Assembly (NCBI RefSeq): GCF_030812475.1
Contig: NZ_JAUSSR010000003.1
Location: forward strand, 1 to 64,000
Length of the DNA stretch: 64,000 bases
Direction: 5' to 3'
Source: Pseudomonas lini
GTDB taxonomy: Bacteria > Pseudomonadota > Gammaproteobacteria > Pseudomonadales > Pseudomonadaceae
The translations under genes were made by a program, and so were the position numbers. Shown piece after piece: positions 50,991 to 60,294 of this stretch (its first letter is position 1; every line of letters begins with the position of its first letter). The notes under the pieces were generated by a model that searched no databases, was not told where the DNA came from, and saw nothing but the letters and a program-made list of their open reading frames with translations.

Positions 50991-53420
50991 ATGAAGTCCA
51001 GGGCAAAATCAGGTTCGGTCAAACAATGGTTGGGTGTATCTGCCTTGAGTCTTTCGACGCTGGCATGGCTGCCGTCGAGTCTGGCGCTGGCGGCTGAGGC
51101 CGGCACCGACCAGCAGCGTACCCAATTCAGCTTTGCGCTGGCCGCCAAACCGCTGCCCCAGGCATTGAGCGATTTCAGCCGGGTCACTGGCATCAGCGTG
51201 GTCTATACCGATGAGGCGCCGTACACCATCACCGCGCCAGCGGTCAGCGGGCAGATGAGTGCCGAGCAGGCGCTCCAGCGTTTGCTCGGCGGCTCGGGAT
51301 TCACCTTTCGTCGCAGCGACGGCCACACCCTGGTCCTGGAACCCTTGCCCACCGAAGGCACCCTGAACCTGGGCGCGACCACCATCACTTCGGTGATGAA
51401 TCAAACCACGAGCTACCAACCGCCGCCCACCAGTTCGGTGATGCGCTCCTCGGCCTTGCTCCAGGAAATCCCCCAGACAGTCAACGTGATTCCTGCCCAG
51501 GTCGTTCGCGATCAGGCACCCCGCAATCTGGACGATGCGCTGGCCAATGTCAGCGGCATCACCCAGGGCAATACCCTGGGCAGCACCCAGGACTCGGTGA
51601 TGACCCGCGGCTTCGGCGACAATCGCAACGGCTCGATCATGCGCGACGGCATGCCGGTGATACAGGGCCGTGGCCTCAATGCCAGCGTCGACCGTATCGA
51701 AGTGCTCAAGGGTCCGGCTTCCTTGCTCTATGGCATCCAGGACCCGGGTGGCGTGGTGAACATGGTCAGCAAGAAGCCCGAGCTGGAGCAATACAACGCA
51801 CTGACCCTGCGTGGCTCGACCTACGGTGAAGGCAAGAACGGCAGCGGTGGCGGCCTCGACAGCACCGGTGCCCTGGGCGATTCCGGGCTGGCGTATCGCA
51901 TGATCCTGGACCATGAGGACGAAGACTATTGGCGCAATTTCGGCACCCATCGCGAGACGCTGGTGGCGCCGTCCCTGGCCTGGTTCGGTGAAAGCACCCA
52001 ACTGTTGTTTGCCTATGAACACCGCGAATTCCTGACCCCGTTCGACCGTGGCACGGTCATCGATCCGCGTGACAACCATCCGCTGGACATCCCCCGTGAT
52101 CGTCGCCTCGACGAGCCGTTCAACAACATGGAAGGGCGCTCGGACCTGTATCGTTTCGAGGCCGATCACGCGCTCAACGACGACTGGAACGCCCACTTCG
52201 GCTACAGCTGGAACCGCGAAACCTACGACGCCAGCCAGGTGCGCATCACGGCCATCGACACCGACGCCGGCACACTGACCCGGAGCATGGATGGCACGCA
52301 GAACGCCATCAGCACCGACCGCTTCACCACCGCCAGTCTCGAAGGCAAGGTCAATGTCGCGGGCATGCAGCATGACCTGGTGTTCGGCATCGATGACGAA
52401 TACCGCAAGATCTACCGCGAAGACCTGATCCGCCAGAAAAGCCTGAGCACCTTCAGCTACGCCAATCCGGTTTACGGCCGCGAAGTCGCCGGCACCACCG
52501 TCAGCCCGGCCGACAGCGCCCAGACTGATAAATTGCGCAGTGATTCGGTGTTCGTGCAGGACTCGATCCACCTCACCGACCAGTGGATCCTGGTGGCTGG
52601 CGCACGCTTTCAGGAATACGACCAGTACGCCGGCAAAGGCGTACCGTTCCGGGCCAACACCGACAGCAATGGGCAGAAATGGGTACCGCGCGCCGGCCTG
52701 GTCTATCGCTACACCGACGCGTTGTCGTTCTACGGCAGCTACACCGAATCGTTCAAACCCAACTCGACCATCGCCCCGCTCAGTGGCAGCAGTACTGTGC
52801 TCGACGGCAGCATCGCCCCGGAAGAGGCCAAGTCCTGGGAAATGGGGGCCAAGCTCGATATCCCAGGCCGGGTGACCGGTAACGTCGCGCTGTTCGACAT
52901 CAAGAAGCGCAACGTGCTGGTGGCCAATTCCGAAGGCCCGGTGACGCTCTACAGCGCTGCCGGTGAAGTGCGTTCCCGTGGCCTGGAGGTGGATTTGACC
53001 GGCCAGCTAAGCGACCGCTGGAGCATGATCGGCAGCTATGCCTACACCGATGCCGAGGTCACGCAAGACCCGACCTACAAAGGCAAGAAACTGCAGAATG
53101 TCGCCAAGAACACTGGCTCGTTGTCGGCGGTCTACGACTTCGGCACCCTCGTCGGTGGTGACCAGCTGCGGGTGGGCGCGGGGGCGCGGTATGTGGGGGA
53201 GCGGGCGGGTAACGCGGTGAACGATTTCGACCTGCCGAGCTACACCGTGGCCGATGCGTTCGCCAGCTACGACACCAAAGTGGAAGGGCAGAAGGTCAAG
53301 TTTCAGCTGAATGTGAAGAACCTGTTCGACCGTACTTACTACACCTCGGCGGCGAGTCGGTTTTTTGTGTCGATGGGGGATTCGCGACAGGTGATGTTGT
53401 CCAGCACCCTGGAATTCTGA
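50991..53420 (+). CDS. TonB-dependent siderophore receptor with STN signalling domain
   Basis: An 809-aa outer-membrane receptor that imports a ferric siderophore. It has a signal peptide (about 1-35), an STN domain (about 45-100, FSFALAAKPLPQALSDFSR) that signals to FecR, a plug (about 150-270, with RGFGDNRNGSIMRDGM and DRIEVLKGPASLLYG), and a beta barrel ending in Phe. The C-terminal TonB-receptor pattern QLNVKNLFDRTYY is present. The position after the FecI/FecR genes implies cell-surface signalling. The plug/barrel type (FpvA/FoxA-like) suggests a hydroxamate or pyoverdine-like ligand, not determined. Confidence 0.94.
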   Translation: MKSRAKSGSVKQWLGVSALSLSTLAWLPSSLALAAEAGTDQQRTQFSFALAAKPLPQALSDFSRVTGISVVYTDEAPYTITAPAVSGQMSAEQALQRLLGGSGFTFRRSDGHTLVLEPLPTEGTLNLGATTITSVMNQTTSYQPPPTSSVMRSSALLQEIPQTVNVIPAQVVRDQAPRNLDDALANVSGITQGNTLGSTQDSVMTRGFGDNRNGSIMRDGMPVIQGRGLNASVDRIEVLKGPASLLYGIQDPGGVVNMVSKKPELEQYNALTLRGSTYGEGKNGSGGGLDSTGALGDSGLAYRMILDHEDEDYWRNFGTHRETLVAPSLAWFGESTQLLFAYEHREFLTPFDRGTVIDPRDNHPLDIPRDRRLDEPFNNMEGRSDLYRFEADHALNDDWNAHFGYSWNRETYDASQVRITAIDTDAGTLTRSMDGTQNAISTDRFTTASLEGKVNVAGMQHDLVFGIDDEYRKIYREDLIRQKSLSTFSYANPVYGREVAGTTVSPADSAQTDKLRSDSVFVQDSIHLTDQWILVAGARFQEYDQYAGKGVPFRANTDSNGQKWVPRAGLVYRYTDALSFYGSYTESFKPNSTIAPLSGSSTVLDGSIAPEEAKSWEMGAKLDIPGRVTGNVALFDIKKRNVLVANSEGPVTLYSAAGEVRSRGLEVDLTGQLSDRWSMIGSYAYTDAEVTQDPTYKGKKLQNVAKNTGSLSAVYDFGTLVGGDQLRVGAGARYVGERAGNAVNDFDLPSYTVADAFASYDTKVEGQKVKFQLNVKNLFDRTYYTSAASRFFVSMGDSRQVMLSSTLEF

Positions 53421-53439
53421 CCGGAGACCGCGTCATCGT

Positions 53440-53526
53440 TCTTCGCGAGCAGGCTCGCTCCCACAGTCGACCGAGTTATTTGAATGAATGCGACCCCCTG
53501 TGGGAGCGAGCCTGCTCGCGATGGCG
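53440..53526. repeat. REP doublet
   Basis: CTTCGCGAGCAGGCTCGCTC and its inverse GAGCGAGCCTGCTCGCGATG between convergent genes. Confidence 0.85.
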
Positions 53527-53554
53527 GCCTCACAGGCACCGAAGATCTGAGCGC

Positions 53555-54430
53555 CTAGCGCAAAAACGCCTGCCGATACTCCCCAGGCGTCCCGCCCAAC
53601 ACCTGACGAAACCGGTTGGTAAAGTGACTGGCACTGGCAAACCCGCACGCCAACGCGATGTCCCCCAGCGGCTGCGACGTCGTGCGCAGCAATTCCTGTG
53701 CCCGGCTCAGTCGGCGAGCCAACACATACTGATGCGGCGGCAAGCCGAAACTCTCCCTGAACATCCGTGCAAAGTGATACTCCGACAGCGCACACAACCC
53801 CGCCAGTTGCCCCAGGCTGATGGCTTCTGCCAATTGGCTGTCGACGAACTCGACCAACTGCCGACGCTGATGCGCCGCCAATCCACCCTTGAGCCGCAAG
53901 CCCTCGCGCATTCCGACCTGGCCGAGCAGTACGTGACTGAGCATTTCATGGGCCAGGCTGCTGGTGAGCAGCCGTTCGCCGGGCTCCTGCCAATTGAGCG
54001 TGATCAACTGCCGAAAGCGTCGGGCTTGCTGCGGGTCGTCCAGGAAGGTGCTTTCACGTAACTGAAGTTCGCGCGGTTCGCGGTCCAGCAGCGTGACGCA
54101 ACCGAGGGCAAATTGCTCCGGGCTGAAATAAACATGGGCGAGGCGAATGTCGCCGTTGATCACCCAGGCTGACCGGTGTTCGGCCGGCAGGATGCACAGC
54201 TTGTCCGGGCCGCCCTTGTTGCCGGGGCGGTCGCGGCGAAAGGTGCCGGTGCCGCCAGCGATATAGCAGGACAGGGTGTGGTGACTGGGGGCTTCGTAAT
54301 CCTGAGCGTCGTGATGGTTGCTCCACAAGGCTGCAGCCATGCCGTCACCGAGCTCGGCGCTGTGCTCCAGGCGAGCATTGGGCGAGCGGTTGAGGGCTTG
54401 AAACACTTGCAGGCTTTCCAGTGCGGGCAT
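53555..54430 (-). CDS. AraC-family transcriptional regulator
   Basis: A 291-aa regulator with an N-terminal cupin-like sensor (about 40-120) and a C-terminal AraC double helix-turn-helix (about 195-288, SLGQLAGLCALSEYHFARMF and ALACGFASASHFTNRFRQVL). It is divergent from an EamA transporter gene across 137 bases and may control it. Such AraC/EamA pairs are common in Pseudomonas. Ligand unknown. Confidence 0.88.
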   Translation of the reverse strand: MPALESLQVFQALNRSPNARLEHSAELGDGMAAALWSNHHDAQDYEAPSHHTLSCYIAGGTGTFRRDRPGNKGGPDKLCILPAEHRSAWVINGDIRLAHVYFSPEQFALGCVTLLDREPRELQLRESTFLDDPQQARRFRQLITLNWQEPGERLLTSSLAHEMLSHVLLGQVGMREGLRLKGGLAAHQRRQLVEFVDSQLAEAISLGQLAGLCALSEYHFARMFRESFGLPPHQYVLARRLSRAQELLRTTSQPLGDIALACGFASASHFTNRFRQVLGGTPGEYRQAFLR

Positions 54431-54567
54431 GATCGGTTCTCTCCAACGCCTTGCATCCTACTCCGTAGACGTTGACCTGCCAGCCCGACGGCCGACAAAA
54501 GCGCAAGTTTATGCAAGTGCGAAAAGGTTTGGCGCAGGACACTGGGCACTATTGAGGAGTCTTTGCC

Positions 54568-55470
54568 ATGAACCTTTCGTTGTACCTGCTGACCGTGCTG
54601 ATCTGGGGCACCACCTGGATTGCCCTGAAATGGCAACTGGGCGTGGTGGCCATCCCCGTGTCGATTGTGTATCGCTTCGGCCTCGCCGCGCTGGTGCTGT
54701 TCGTCATGTTGCTGCTCAGCCGAAAGCTGCAAGTGATGAATCGCCGTGGGCATCTGATTTGCGTCGTGCAGGGGCTGTGCCTGTTTTGCATCAATTTCAT
54801 GTGTTTTCTCACCGCCAGCCAGTGGATCCCCAGCGGCCTGGTGGCGGTGGTGTTTTCCACCGCCACGCTGTGGAACGCCTTCAATGCGCGGGTGTTCCTG
54901 GGTCAGAAGATTGCCCGCAATGTGCTGACGGGCGGTGCGCTCGGGTTGCTCGGGCTCGGCCTGTTGTTCTGGCCTGAACTCGCCGGTCATACCGCCAGCC
55001 CGGAAACCCTGCTCGGGCTGGGGCTGGCCCTGCTCGGTACCCTGTGCTTCTCGGCCGGCAACATGCTGTCGAGCCTGCAGCAGAAAGCCGGCCTTAAACC
55101 ACTGACCACCAACGCCTGGGGCATGGCCTATGGTGCGGCGATGCTCTCGGCCTGGTGCCTGGTCAAGGGCATTCCGTTCGATATGGAGTGGAATGCCCGT
55201 TACATCGGCTCGTTGCTGTATCTGGTTATCCCCGGTTCAGTCATTGGGTTTACTGCCTATCTGACGCTGGTCGGGCGCATGGGCCCGGAGCGGGCCGCCT
55301 ATTGCACGGTGCTGTTCCCGGTGGTGGCGCTCAACGTGTCGGCTGTTGTCGAGGGTTACCAGTGGACCGCCCCGGCGCTGGCGGGCCTGGTGATGGTCAT
55401 GCTGGGTAATGTGCTGGTCTTTCGCAAATCCGCAGCAAGCGGCAAGCCAGTGACGGGCAAGTTGGCGTAA
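54568..55470 (+). CDS. EamA-family (DMT) transporter
   Basis: A 300-aa inner-membrane protein with ten hydrophobic segments arranged as two EamA repeats, starting LYLLTVLIWGTTWIALKWQL. DMT-family proteins of this type export amino acids, metabolites or drugs. It has the conserved first-repeat motif WGTTWIALK and the second repeat GTLCFSAGNMLSSLQQKAGL. Position next to an AraC regulator suggests inducible export. Substrate unknown. Confidence 0.87.
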   Translation: MNLSLYLLTVLIWGTTWIALKWQLGVVAIPVSIVYRFGLAALVLFVMLLLSRKLQVMNRRGHLICVVQGLCLFCINFMCFLTASQWIPSGLVAVVFSTATLWNAFNARVFLGQKIARNVLTGGALGLLGLGLLFWPELAGHTASPETLLGLGLALLGTLCFSAGNMLSSLQQKAGLKPLTTNAWGMAYGAAMLSAWCLVKGIPFDMEWNARYIGSLLYLVIPGSVIGFTAYLTLVGRMGPERAAYCTVLFPVVALNVSAVVEGYQWTAPALAGLVMVMLGNVLVFRKSAASGKPVTGKLA

Positions 55471-55482
55471 GCTGAACAGTGA

Positions 55483-55992
55483 TTATTTATCATTTACCAG
55501 CGCCAGATATATGAGTGCGAAGAACATGTATTGAACGTTACTTTGTGCCCAATCAAAGAAATGGCGCTGTGTGGAATAGTCCATGTCGAACCATTCATTA
55601 AGCAGGATGGTGTACAGGATGTAGTAAACAAAGATAGCGGTGGTCAAACCCACTATGGCAAATTTTTTGGCCTCGTGAAAATCGCTGCGTGGCGCATTGA
55701 GTTTCCGATAAAGCTGATAAGTCCCATATAGGCAACTGAACGTGTATATGATCTCGAGCGTGATGATCGCCCAGTAAAAACGGTGGTGAAACAGGGGCGA
55801 GGTGACAGCCCTGTAACGTCGGGAATCGTTACCTTCAGTATGACTCATGCTGATGATTTGCCCGATGTACTCGGTGTAGGCCGCGTAGTCGGTAAAGTTA
55901 TTGATAAGGGTGGCTATGCCGAAGAGTGCCGCCATCAGGACAATCAGTACTTTGCTCCGCCGGATGGCGCACACGGTGGTGAATGGACTCAT
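55483..55992 (-). CDS. DUF2165 family membrane protein
   Basis: A 169-aa predicted inner-membrane protein with four hydrophobic segments (about 14-32, 72-92, 112-132 and 150-165). It fits DUF2165: VLIVLMAALFGIATLINNFT at the start, FYWAIITLEIIYTFSCLYG, and W-rich IDYSTQRHFF-like loops. Function unknown. It is convergent with the EamA gene. Confidence 0.8.
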   Translation of the reverse strand: MSPFTTVCAIRRSKVLIVLMAALFGIATLINNFTDYAAYTEYIGQIISMSHTEGNDSRRYRAVTSPLFHHRFYWAIITLEIIYTFSCLYGTYQLYRKLNAPRSDFHEAKKFAIVGLTTAIFVYYILYTILLNEWFDMDYSTQRHFFDWAQSNVQYMFFALIYLALVNDK

Positions 55993-56181
55993 TCTGTATG
56001 TTCTCCAAAATCCGTTTGGGTAATGCTTCCAGGTTTTTCCAAGTTTATATCGTTTGTGGAAAAGCCTAATGAGTCACTGAGTTGCAAGTTATGTATCTTG
56101 TGGCGGGTCAAAGCCAGTTATCAAGGCAATCGAAATGGGAGGGGGTACCAGCTTCCCACTGTTGAGTCGGCCAATTTGGAA
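55993..56181. other. Intergenic region without a gene
   Basis: Between DUF2165 and the 2-ketoacid reductase terminator. No ORF or motif of note. Confidence 0.5.
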
Positions 56182-56206
56182 ACGGCACGTCCATCAGACG
56201 TGCCGT
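56182..56206 (-). terminator. Hairpin terminator of the 2-hydroxyacid dehydrogenase gene
   Basis: ACGGCACGTC/GACGTGCCGT, a perfect 10-bp stem with a 5-base loop, a few bases after the stop. A short U run follows on the minus strand. Confidence 0.75.
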
Positions 56207-56213
56207 GGATCAC

Positions 56214-57188
56214 TCAACCCTGCCAGACCTGTGGGTTGACCAAATCCTGCGGTCGCTCACCCAGCAAGGCGCTGCGCAGATTGCTCAAGGCCCGGTTGGC
56301 CATCGCTTCGCGGGTTTCATGGGTCGCGGAGCCGATGTGCGGCAACGTGACAGCGTTTTTCAGCTGGAACAGCGGTGATTCGGCCAGCGGTTCCTTTTCA
56401 TAGACATCCAGACCGGCACCACGAATACGGTTGTTCTGCAGGGCTTCGATCAACGCCGGCTCGTCGACGACCGGTCCGCGGGCGATGTTGACCAGAATGG
56501 CGCTCGGTTTCATCAGCGCCAGTTCGCGGTGGCTGATCAGGTGTCGGGTCTTTTCGCTGAGCGGCACTACCAGGCAGACGAAGTCGGCTTCGGCCAGCAA
56601 TTGGTCCAGGCTGCGCATCTGTGCGCCAAGCTCATGCTCCAGTGCGGTCTTGCGGCTGTTACCGCTGTAGATGATCGGCATGTTGAAGCCCAAGCGCCCG
56701 CGACGGGCAATGGCGGCGCCAATGTTGCCCATGCCGACGATGCCCAGGGTCTTGCCGTGTACATCGCATCCGAACAACGGCGCGCCGACGGTGGCTTGCC
56801 ATTGGCCGGCCTTGGTCCAGGCGTCCAGTTCCGCGACGCGCCGGGCACTGCCCATGAGCAAGGCGAAGGCCAGGTCGGCGGTGCTTTCGGTGAGCACGTC
56901 GGGGGTGTTGGTGAGCATGATCCCGCGTTCGTTGAAGTAGGCGACGTCGTAGTTGTCGTAGCCGACCGAGACGCTGGAGACGACTTCCAGTCTGGCGGCG
57001 TTTTCCAGCTGTGCGCGACCGAGTTTGCGACCGACACCGATCAGGCCGTGGGCGTGGGGAAGGGCTTCGTTGAACTGGGCGTTGATGTCGCCGTTTTTTG
57101 GATTGGGCACGATGACGTCGAAGTCTTGCCTGAGGCGTTCGATCATTTCGGGGGTGACGCGGCTGAAGGCGAGGACAGTCTTTTTCAT
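56214..57188 (-). CDS. D-2-hydroxyacid dehydrogenase (GhrB/2-ketogluconate reductase type)
   Basis: A 324-aa NAD(P)H-dependent reductase of glyoxylate, hydroxypyruvate or 2-ketogluconate. It has SVGYDNYDVAYFNERGI, the cofactor-binding GIVGMGNIGAAIARRG, and the catalytic Arg (NIARGPVVDEPAL), Glu (VYEKEPL) and His (TLPHIGSATHETRE). The length and the GxGxxG spacing fit GhrB/TkrA-type enzymes rather than PdxB or SerA. No gluconate genes are adjacent in this window, so the exact substrate is open. Confidence 0.9.
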   Translation of the reverse strand: MKKTVLAFSRVTPEMIERLRQDFDVIVPNPKNGDINAQFNEALPHAHGLIGVGRKLGRAQLENAARLEVVSSVSVGYDNYDVAYFNERGIMLTNTPDVLTESTADLAFALLMGSARRVAELDAWTKAGQWQATVGAPLFGCDVHGKTLGIVGMGNIGAAIARRGRLGFNMPIIYSGNSRKTALEHELGAQMRSLDQLLAEADFVCLVVPLSEKTRHLISHRELALMKPSAILVNIARGPVVDEPALIEALQNNRIRGAGLDVYEKEPLAESPLFQLKNAVTLPHIGSATHETREAMANRALSNLRSALLGERPQDLVNPQVWQG

Positions 57189-57280
57189 GGGGAGGGCTCG
57201 TCGGGCTTGGTGAATGCAAGCACGCTAACATTCTTCCCTGACGTTGTGTGAGCACCTGAATGCGTCGGATGTACGTATCC

Positions 57281-57376
57281 CCTGTAGGAGCTGGCTTGCC
57301 AGCGAAGGCGTCTACATGGTCGACAAAGTTGTCGCCCGACACACCGCTTTCGCTGGCAAGCCAGCTCCTACAGGGG
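57281..57376. repeat. REP doublet
   Basis: GTAGGAGCTGGCTTGCCAGC and the inverse GCTGGCAAGCCAGCTCCTAC with a 45-base spacer. Confidence 0.87.
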
Positions 57377-57392
57377 GTTTGGCGTTCAGGAG

Positions 57393-58361
57393 CTAGTTGG
57401 CCAACCGAACCCCGCCCAGGCTGCCACTCAATTCGTACGCTGCCAGTTCGGCCTGATGCGCCGCCAATATCTCCGGAAGCGAGCCGCGCAAGTATTCGAC
57501 CCAGGTCTTGATCTTCGCATCCAGGTACTGCCGCGACGGGTAGATCGCATACAGGTTCAATTCCTGGGAGCGGTAGTTCGGCATCACCCGCACCAGCGTG
57601 CCATTGCGCAGCCCTTCAATGGCCGCGTACACCGGCAACACCCCAATCCCCATGCCGCTGATGATCGCGGTGGTCATTGCATCGGCGGAATTCACCAGGA
57701 ACGGTGAGCTGTTGATGGTCACCATTTCCTGGCCTTCCGGCCCGTCGAAGGTCCATTTTTCCAGAGGAATGACCGGGCTGACCAGGCGCAGGCAGGCGTG
57801 ATTGAGCAGGTCGCTGGGTTTATGGGCGCAGCCGTTGGCTTTTACATAGGCCGGCGAGGCGCAAACGATACTGTAGGTGATGCCCAGGCGCTGGGAGACG
57901 AAGCCCGAATCCGGCAGTTCGCTGGCGAGGACGATGGACACGTCGTAGCCCTCGTCCAGCAGGTCCGGTACGCGGTTGGCCAGGGTCAGGTCGAAGGTGA
58001 CGTCGGGGTGGGTCCTGCGGTAGCGCGCGATGGCGTCGATCACGAAGTGCTGACCGATGCCGGTCATGGTGTGCACCTTGAGCTGCCCGGCCGGACGTGC
58101 GTGGGCGTCGCTGGCTTCGGCTTCGGCTTCTTCGACATAGGCCAGGATCTGCTCGCAGCGCAACAGGTAGCGTTTGCCGGCTTCGGTCAGGGCGATGCGG
58201 CGAGTCGTGCGGTTGAGCAGGCGGGTTTGCAGGTGGGCTTCCAGGTTGGAGACCGCGCGCGAGACATTGGCCGTGGTGGTGTCGAGTTGCACGGCGGCGG
58301 CGGTGAAGCTGCCGGCCTCGGCCACATAACTGAAGGCGCGCATGTTTTGCAAAGTGTCCAT
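57393..58361 (-). CDS. LysR-family regulator of the efflux operon
   Basis: A 322-aa LysR regulator. Its helix-turn-helix lies at about 17-37 (GSFTAAAVQLDTTTANVSRA) and an effector domain covers about 90-295. The ATG at 58361 matches the LysR N-terminus MDTLQNMRAFSYVAEAGSFT; an upstream frame is open but unrelated. It is divergent from the OMF-FUSC-DUF1656-HlyD operon, the usual place for an AaeR-like activator responding to aromatic acids or toxic compounds. Confidence 0.88.
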   Translation of the reverse strand: MDTLQNMRAFSYVAEAGSFTAAAVQLDTTTANVSRAVSNLEAHLQTRLLNRTTRRIALTEAGKRYLLRCEQILAYVEEAEAEASDAHARPAGQLKVHTMTGIGQHFVIDAIARYRRTHPDVTFDLTLANRVPDLLDEGYDVSIVLASELPDSGFVSQRLGITYSIVCASPAYVKANGCAHKPSDLLNHACLRLVSPVIPLEKWTFDGPEGQEMVTINSSPFLVNSADAMTTAIISGMGIGVLPVYAAIEGLRNGTLVRVMPNYRSQELNLYAIYPSRQYLDAKIKTWVEYLRGSLPEILAAHQAELAAYELSGSLGGVRLAN

Positions 58362-58506
58362 GGGGTGCTCTCGGGTTCGATGGCAAATTGTGACACGAAG
58401 TTTCAGTGGCTGAGACCCCGACAAAGGGATTATCGCGTTAACGGTAACAAAGATTCACAAGAATCCCGACTTATCGCCCTTCCAGCCGCCCCCTAGAATT
58501 ACGCCC

Positions 58507-58593
58507 CTGTAGGAGCCGGCTTGCTGGCGATGGCATCACTGCGGTTTTTCAGAGACACCGCGCAGATGCCATCGCCAGCAAGCCGGCGCCTAC
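58507..58593. repeat. REP doublet
   Basis: GTAGGAGCCGGCTTGCTGGC and the inverse GCCAGCAAGCCGGCGCCTAC, ending 28 bases before the efflux operon's first gene. Confidence 0.85.
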
Positions 58594-58620
58594 ACCCCCC
58601 TCTTTCAGGAAATCGCAGCA

Positions 58621-60132
58621 GTGCCGCGTCGCATCAACAGAGCGCTAAAGACGCTCAGTGTTTTGGCTTTACACCTGGCAATCAGCGGCTGCATCGGAAC
58701 CGCAGGTATTGCCCCACAGGGCAAGGCACTGGAGGCCAATTCGCTGGCCACCGACGAAGCCATCCAGAGCGCTGCGCACGACGCTCATTGGCCCACCGCG
58801 CAATGGTGGCAGGCGTATGGCGACCCGCAACTGAATCGCTGGATCGACCTCGCCGTGCGAGGCAGTCCGACCATGGCCATGGCCGCTGCCCGGGTGCGTC
58901 AGGCCAAATCCATGGCGGGCATCGCGCAGTCCGCCGAGTCGCTGCAGATCGATGGCGGGTCCACCCTCAAGCGCCACAACTGGCCCACCGATCAGTTCTA
59001 CGGCCCCGGCGATCTGGCCAACACCACCACCTGGGACAACAATGCGGCGCTGGGCTTCAGCTACGCACTCGATCTCTGGGGGCGCGAAAGCAATGCCACC
59101 GAACGCGCCGTCGACCTGGCTCACATGAGTGCCGCCGAAGCGCGTCTGGCCCAGCTCGAACTGCAGAACAACATGGTGCGCGCCTATATCGAACTCTCCT
59201 TGCACTACGCGCAACGGGACATCGTTACGGCAATGCTCAAGCAGCAAGAGCAGATCCTCGACCTGGCGCAAAAACGCCTGAACGGCGGCATAGGCACGCA
59301 TTTCGAGGTCAGTCAGGCTGAAACGCCGTTGCCGGAAACCCATCGCCAGATCGATGCGCTTGATGAGGAAATCGCCCTGAGCTGCAATCAACTGGCCGCC
59401 TTGGCCGGCAAAGGGCCGGGCGAGGGCGCGCAATTGGAACGGCCGACATTGTCGTTGGGCGCGACGCTGAGTTTGCCTTCGTCGCTGCCGGCACAATTGC
59501 TCGGTCAGCGTCCGGACGTGGTCGCCAGTCGCTGGCAAGTGGCGGCCCAGGCGCGGGGCATCGATGTTGCCCATGCCGGTTTCTATCCCAATGTCGATCT
59601 GGTCGGCAGCCTCGGCTACATGGCCACCGGCGGCGGTGCGCTGGAGTTTTTGACCGGCAAGAAACTCAACTACAGCGTCGGTCCGGCGATCACGTTGCCG
59701 ATCTTCGACGGCGGTCGCTTGCGATCGGAACTGGGCAAAGCCTCTGCCGGTTATGACGTTGCCGTGGCCAGGTACAACCAGACGCTGGTCAATGCGCTGA
59801 AAAACATCTCCGACCAGTTGATCCGCCGCGAGTCCATGGACAAACAGCAAAGCTTCGCCGCCGAGTCGGTGGCCACCGCGCAGAAGACCTATGACATCGC
59901 GATGATCGCTTACCAACGCGGGCTCACCGATTACCTCAACGTGCTCAACGCCCAGACCCTGTTGTTCAAGCAGCAGCAAGTGCAGCAGCAGGTACAGGCC
60001 GCGCGCCTCAGTGCCCATGCCGAGTTGGTCACGGCGCTCGGCGGTGGGCTTGGCGCGGGTAACGACGTGCCGAAAGACAGCCAGACCGCCGCACCGAAAA
60101 CCCCGGCCCTGCTGAAGAGCCTCTCGAATTGA
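58621..60132 (+). CDS. Outer-membrane efflux lipoprotein (NodT/OprM family)
   Basis: A 503-aa outer-membrane channel subunit. A lipoprotein signal is visible (LHLAISGC, lipobox Cys at about residue 24). Two OEP repeats follow: the first around WWQAYGDPQLNRWIDLAVRG and the second around LLGQRPDVVASRWQVAAQAR, with the usual DLWGRESNATE and NLNAQTLLFKQQ-like coiled-coil segments. The GTG start has AGGA 10 bases upstream. Downstream genes encode the matching inner-membrane and adaptor parts; a REP doublet separates them. Confidence 0.9.
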   Translation: MPRRINRALKTLSVLALHLAISGCIGTAGIAPQGKALEANSLATDEAIQSAAHDAHWPTAQWWQAYGDPQLNRWIDLAVRGSPTMAMAAARVRQAKSMAGIAQSAESLQIDGGSTLKRHNWPTDQFYGPGDLANTTTWDNNAALGFSYALDLWGRESNATERAVDLAHMSAAEARLAQLELQNNMVRAYIELSLHYAQRDIVTAMLKQQEQILDLAQKRLNGGIGTHFEVSQAETPLPETHRQIDALDEEIALSCNQLAALAGKGPGEGAQLERPTLSLGATLSLPSSLPAQLLGQRPDVVASRWQVAAQARGIDVAHAGFYPNVDLVGSLGYMATGGGALEFLTGKKLNYSVGPAITLPIFDGGRLRSELGKASAGYDVAVARYNQTLVNALKNISDQLIRRESMDKQQSFAAESVATAQKTYDIAMIAYQRGLTDYLNVLNAQTLLFKQQQVQQQVQAARLSAHAELVTALGGGLGAGNDVPKDSQTAAPKTPALLKSLSN

Positions 60133-60139
60133 ACACCGA

Positions 60140-60250
60140 CCCTGTAGGAGCTGGCTTGTCGGATCGCCGCACCGCAGCGAAAGCGGTGTGCCAGTCGACA
60201 CATGTATTAGCTGACACACCGCATTCGCTGGCAAGCCAGCTCCTACAGGG
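60140..60250. repeat. REP doublet inside the efflux operon
   Basis: TGTAGGAGCTGGCTTGTCGG near 60141 (one arm shortened) and the inverse GCTGGCAAGCCAGCTCCTAC near 60229, between the OMF and FUSC genes. Confidence 0.8.
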
Positions 60251-60294
60251 GATCGGTTTTCGCCGCGCCACCTTCGACAATTGAGCAGGATTCC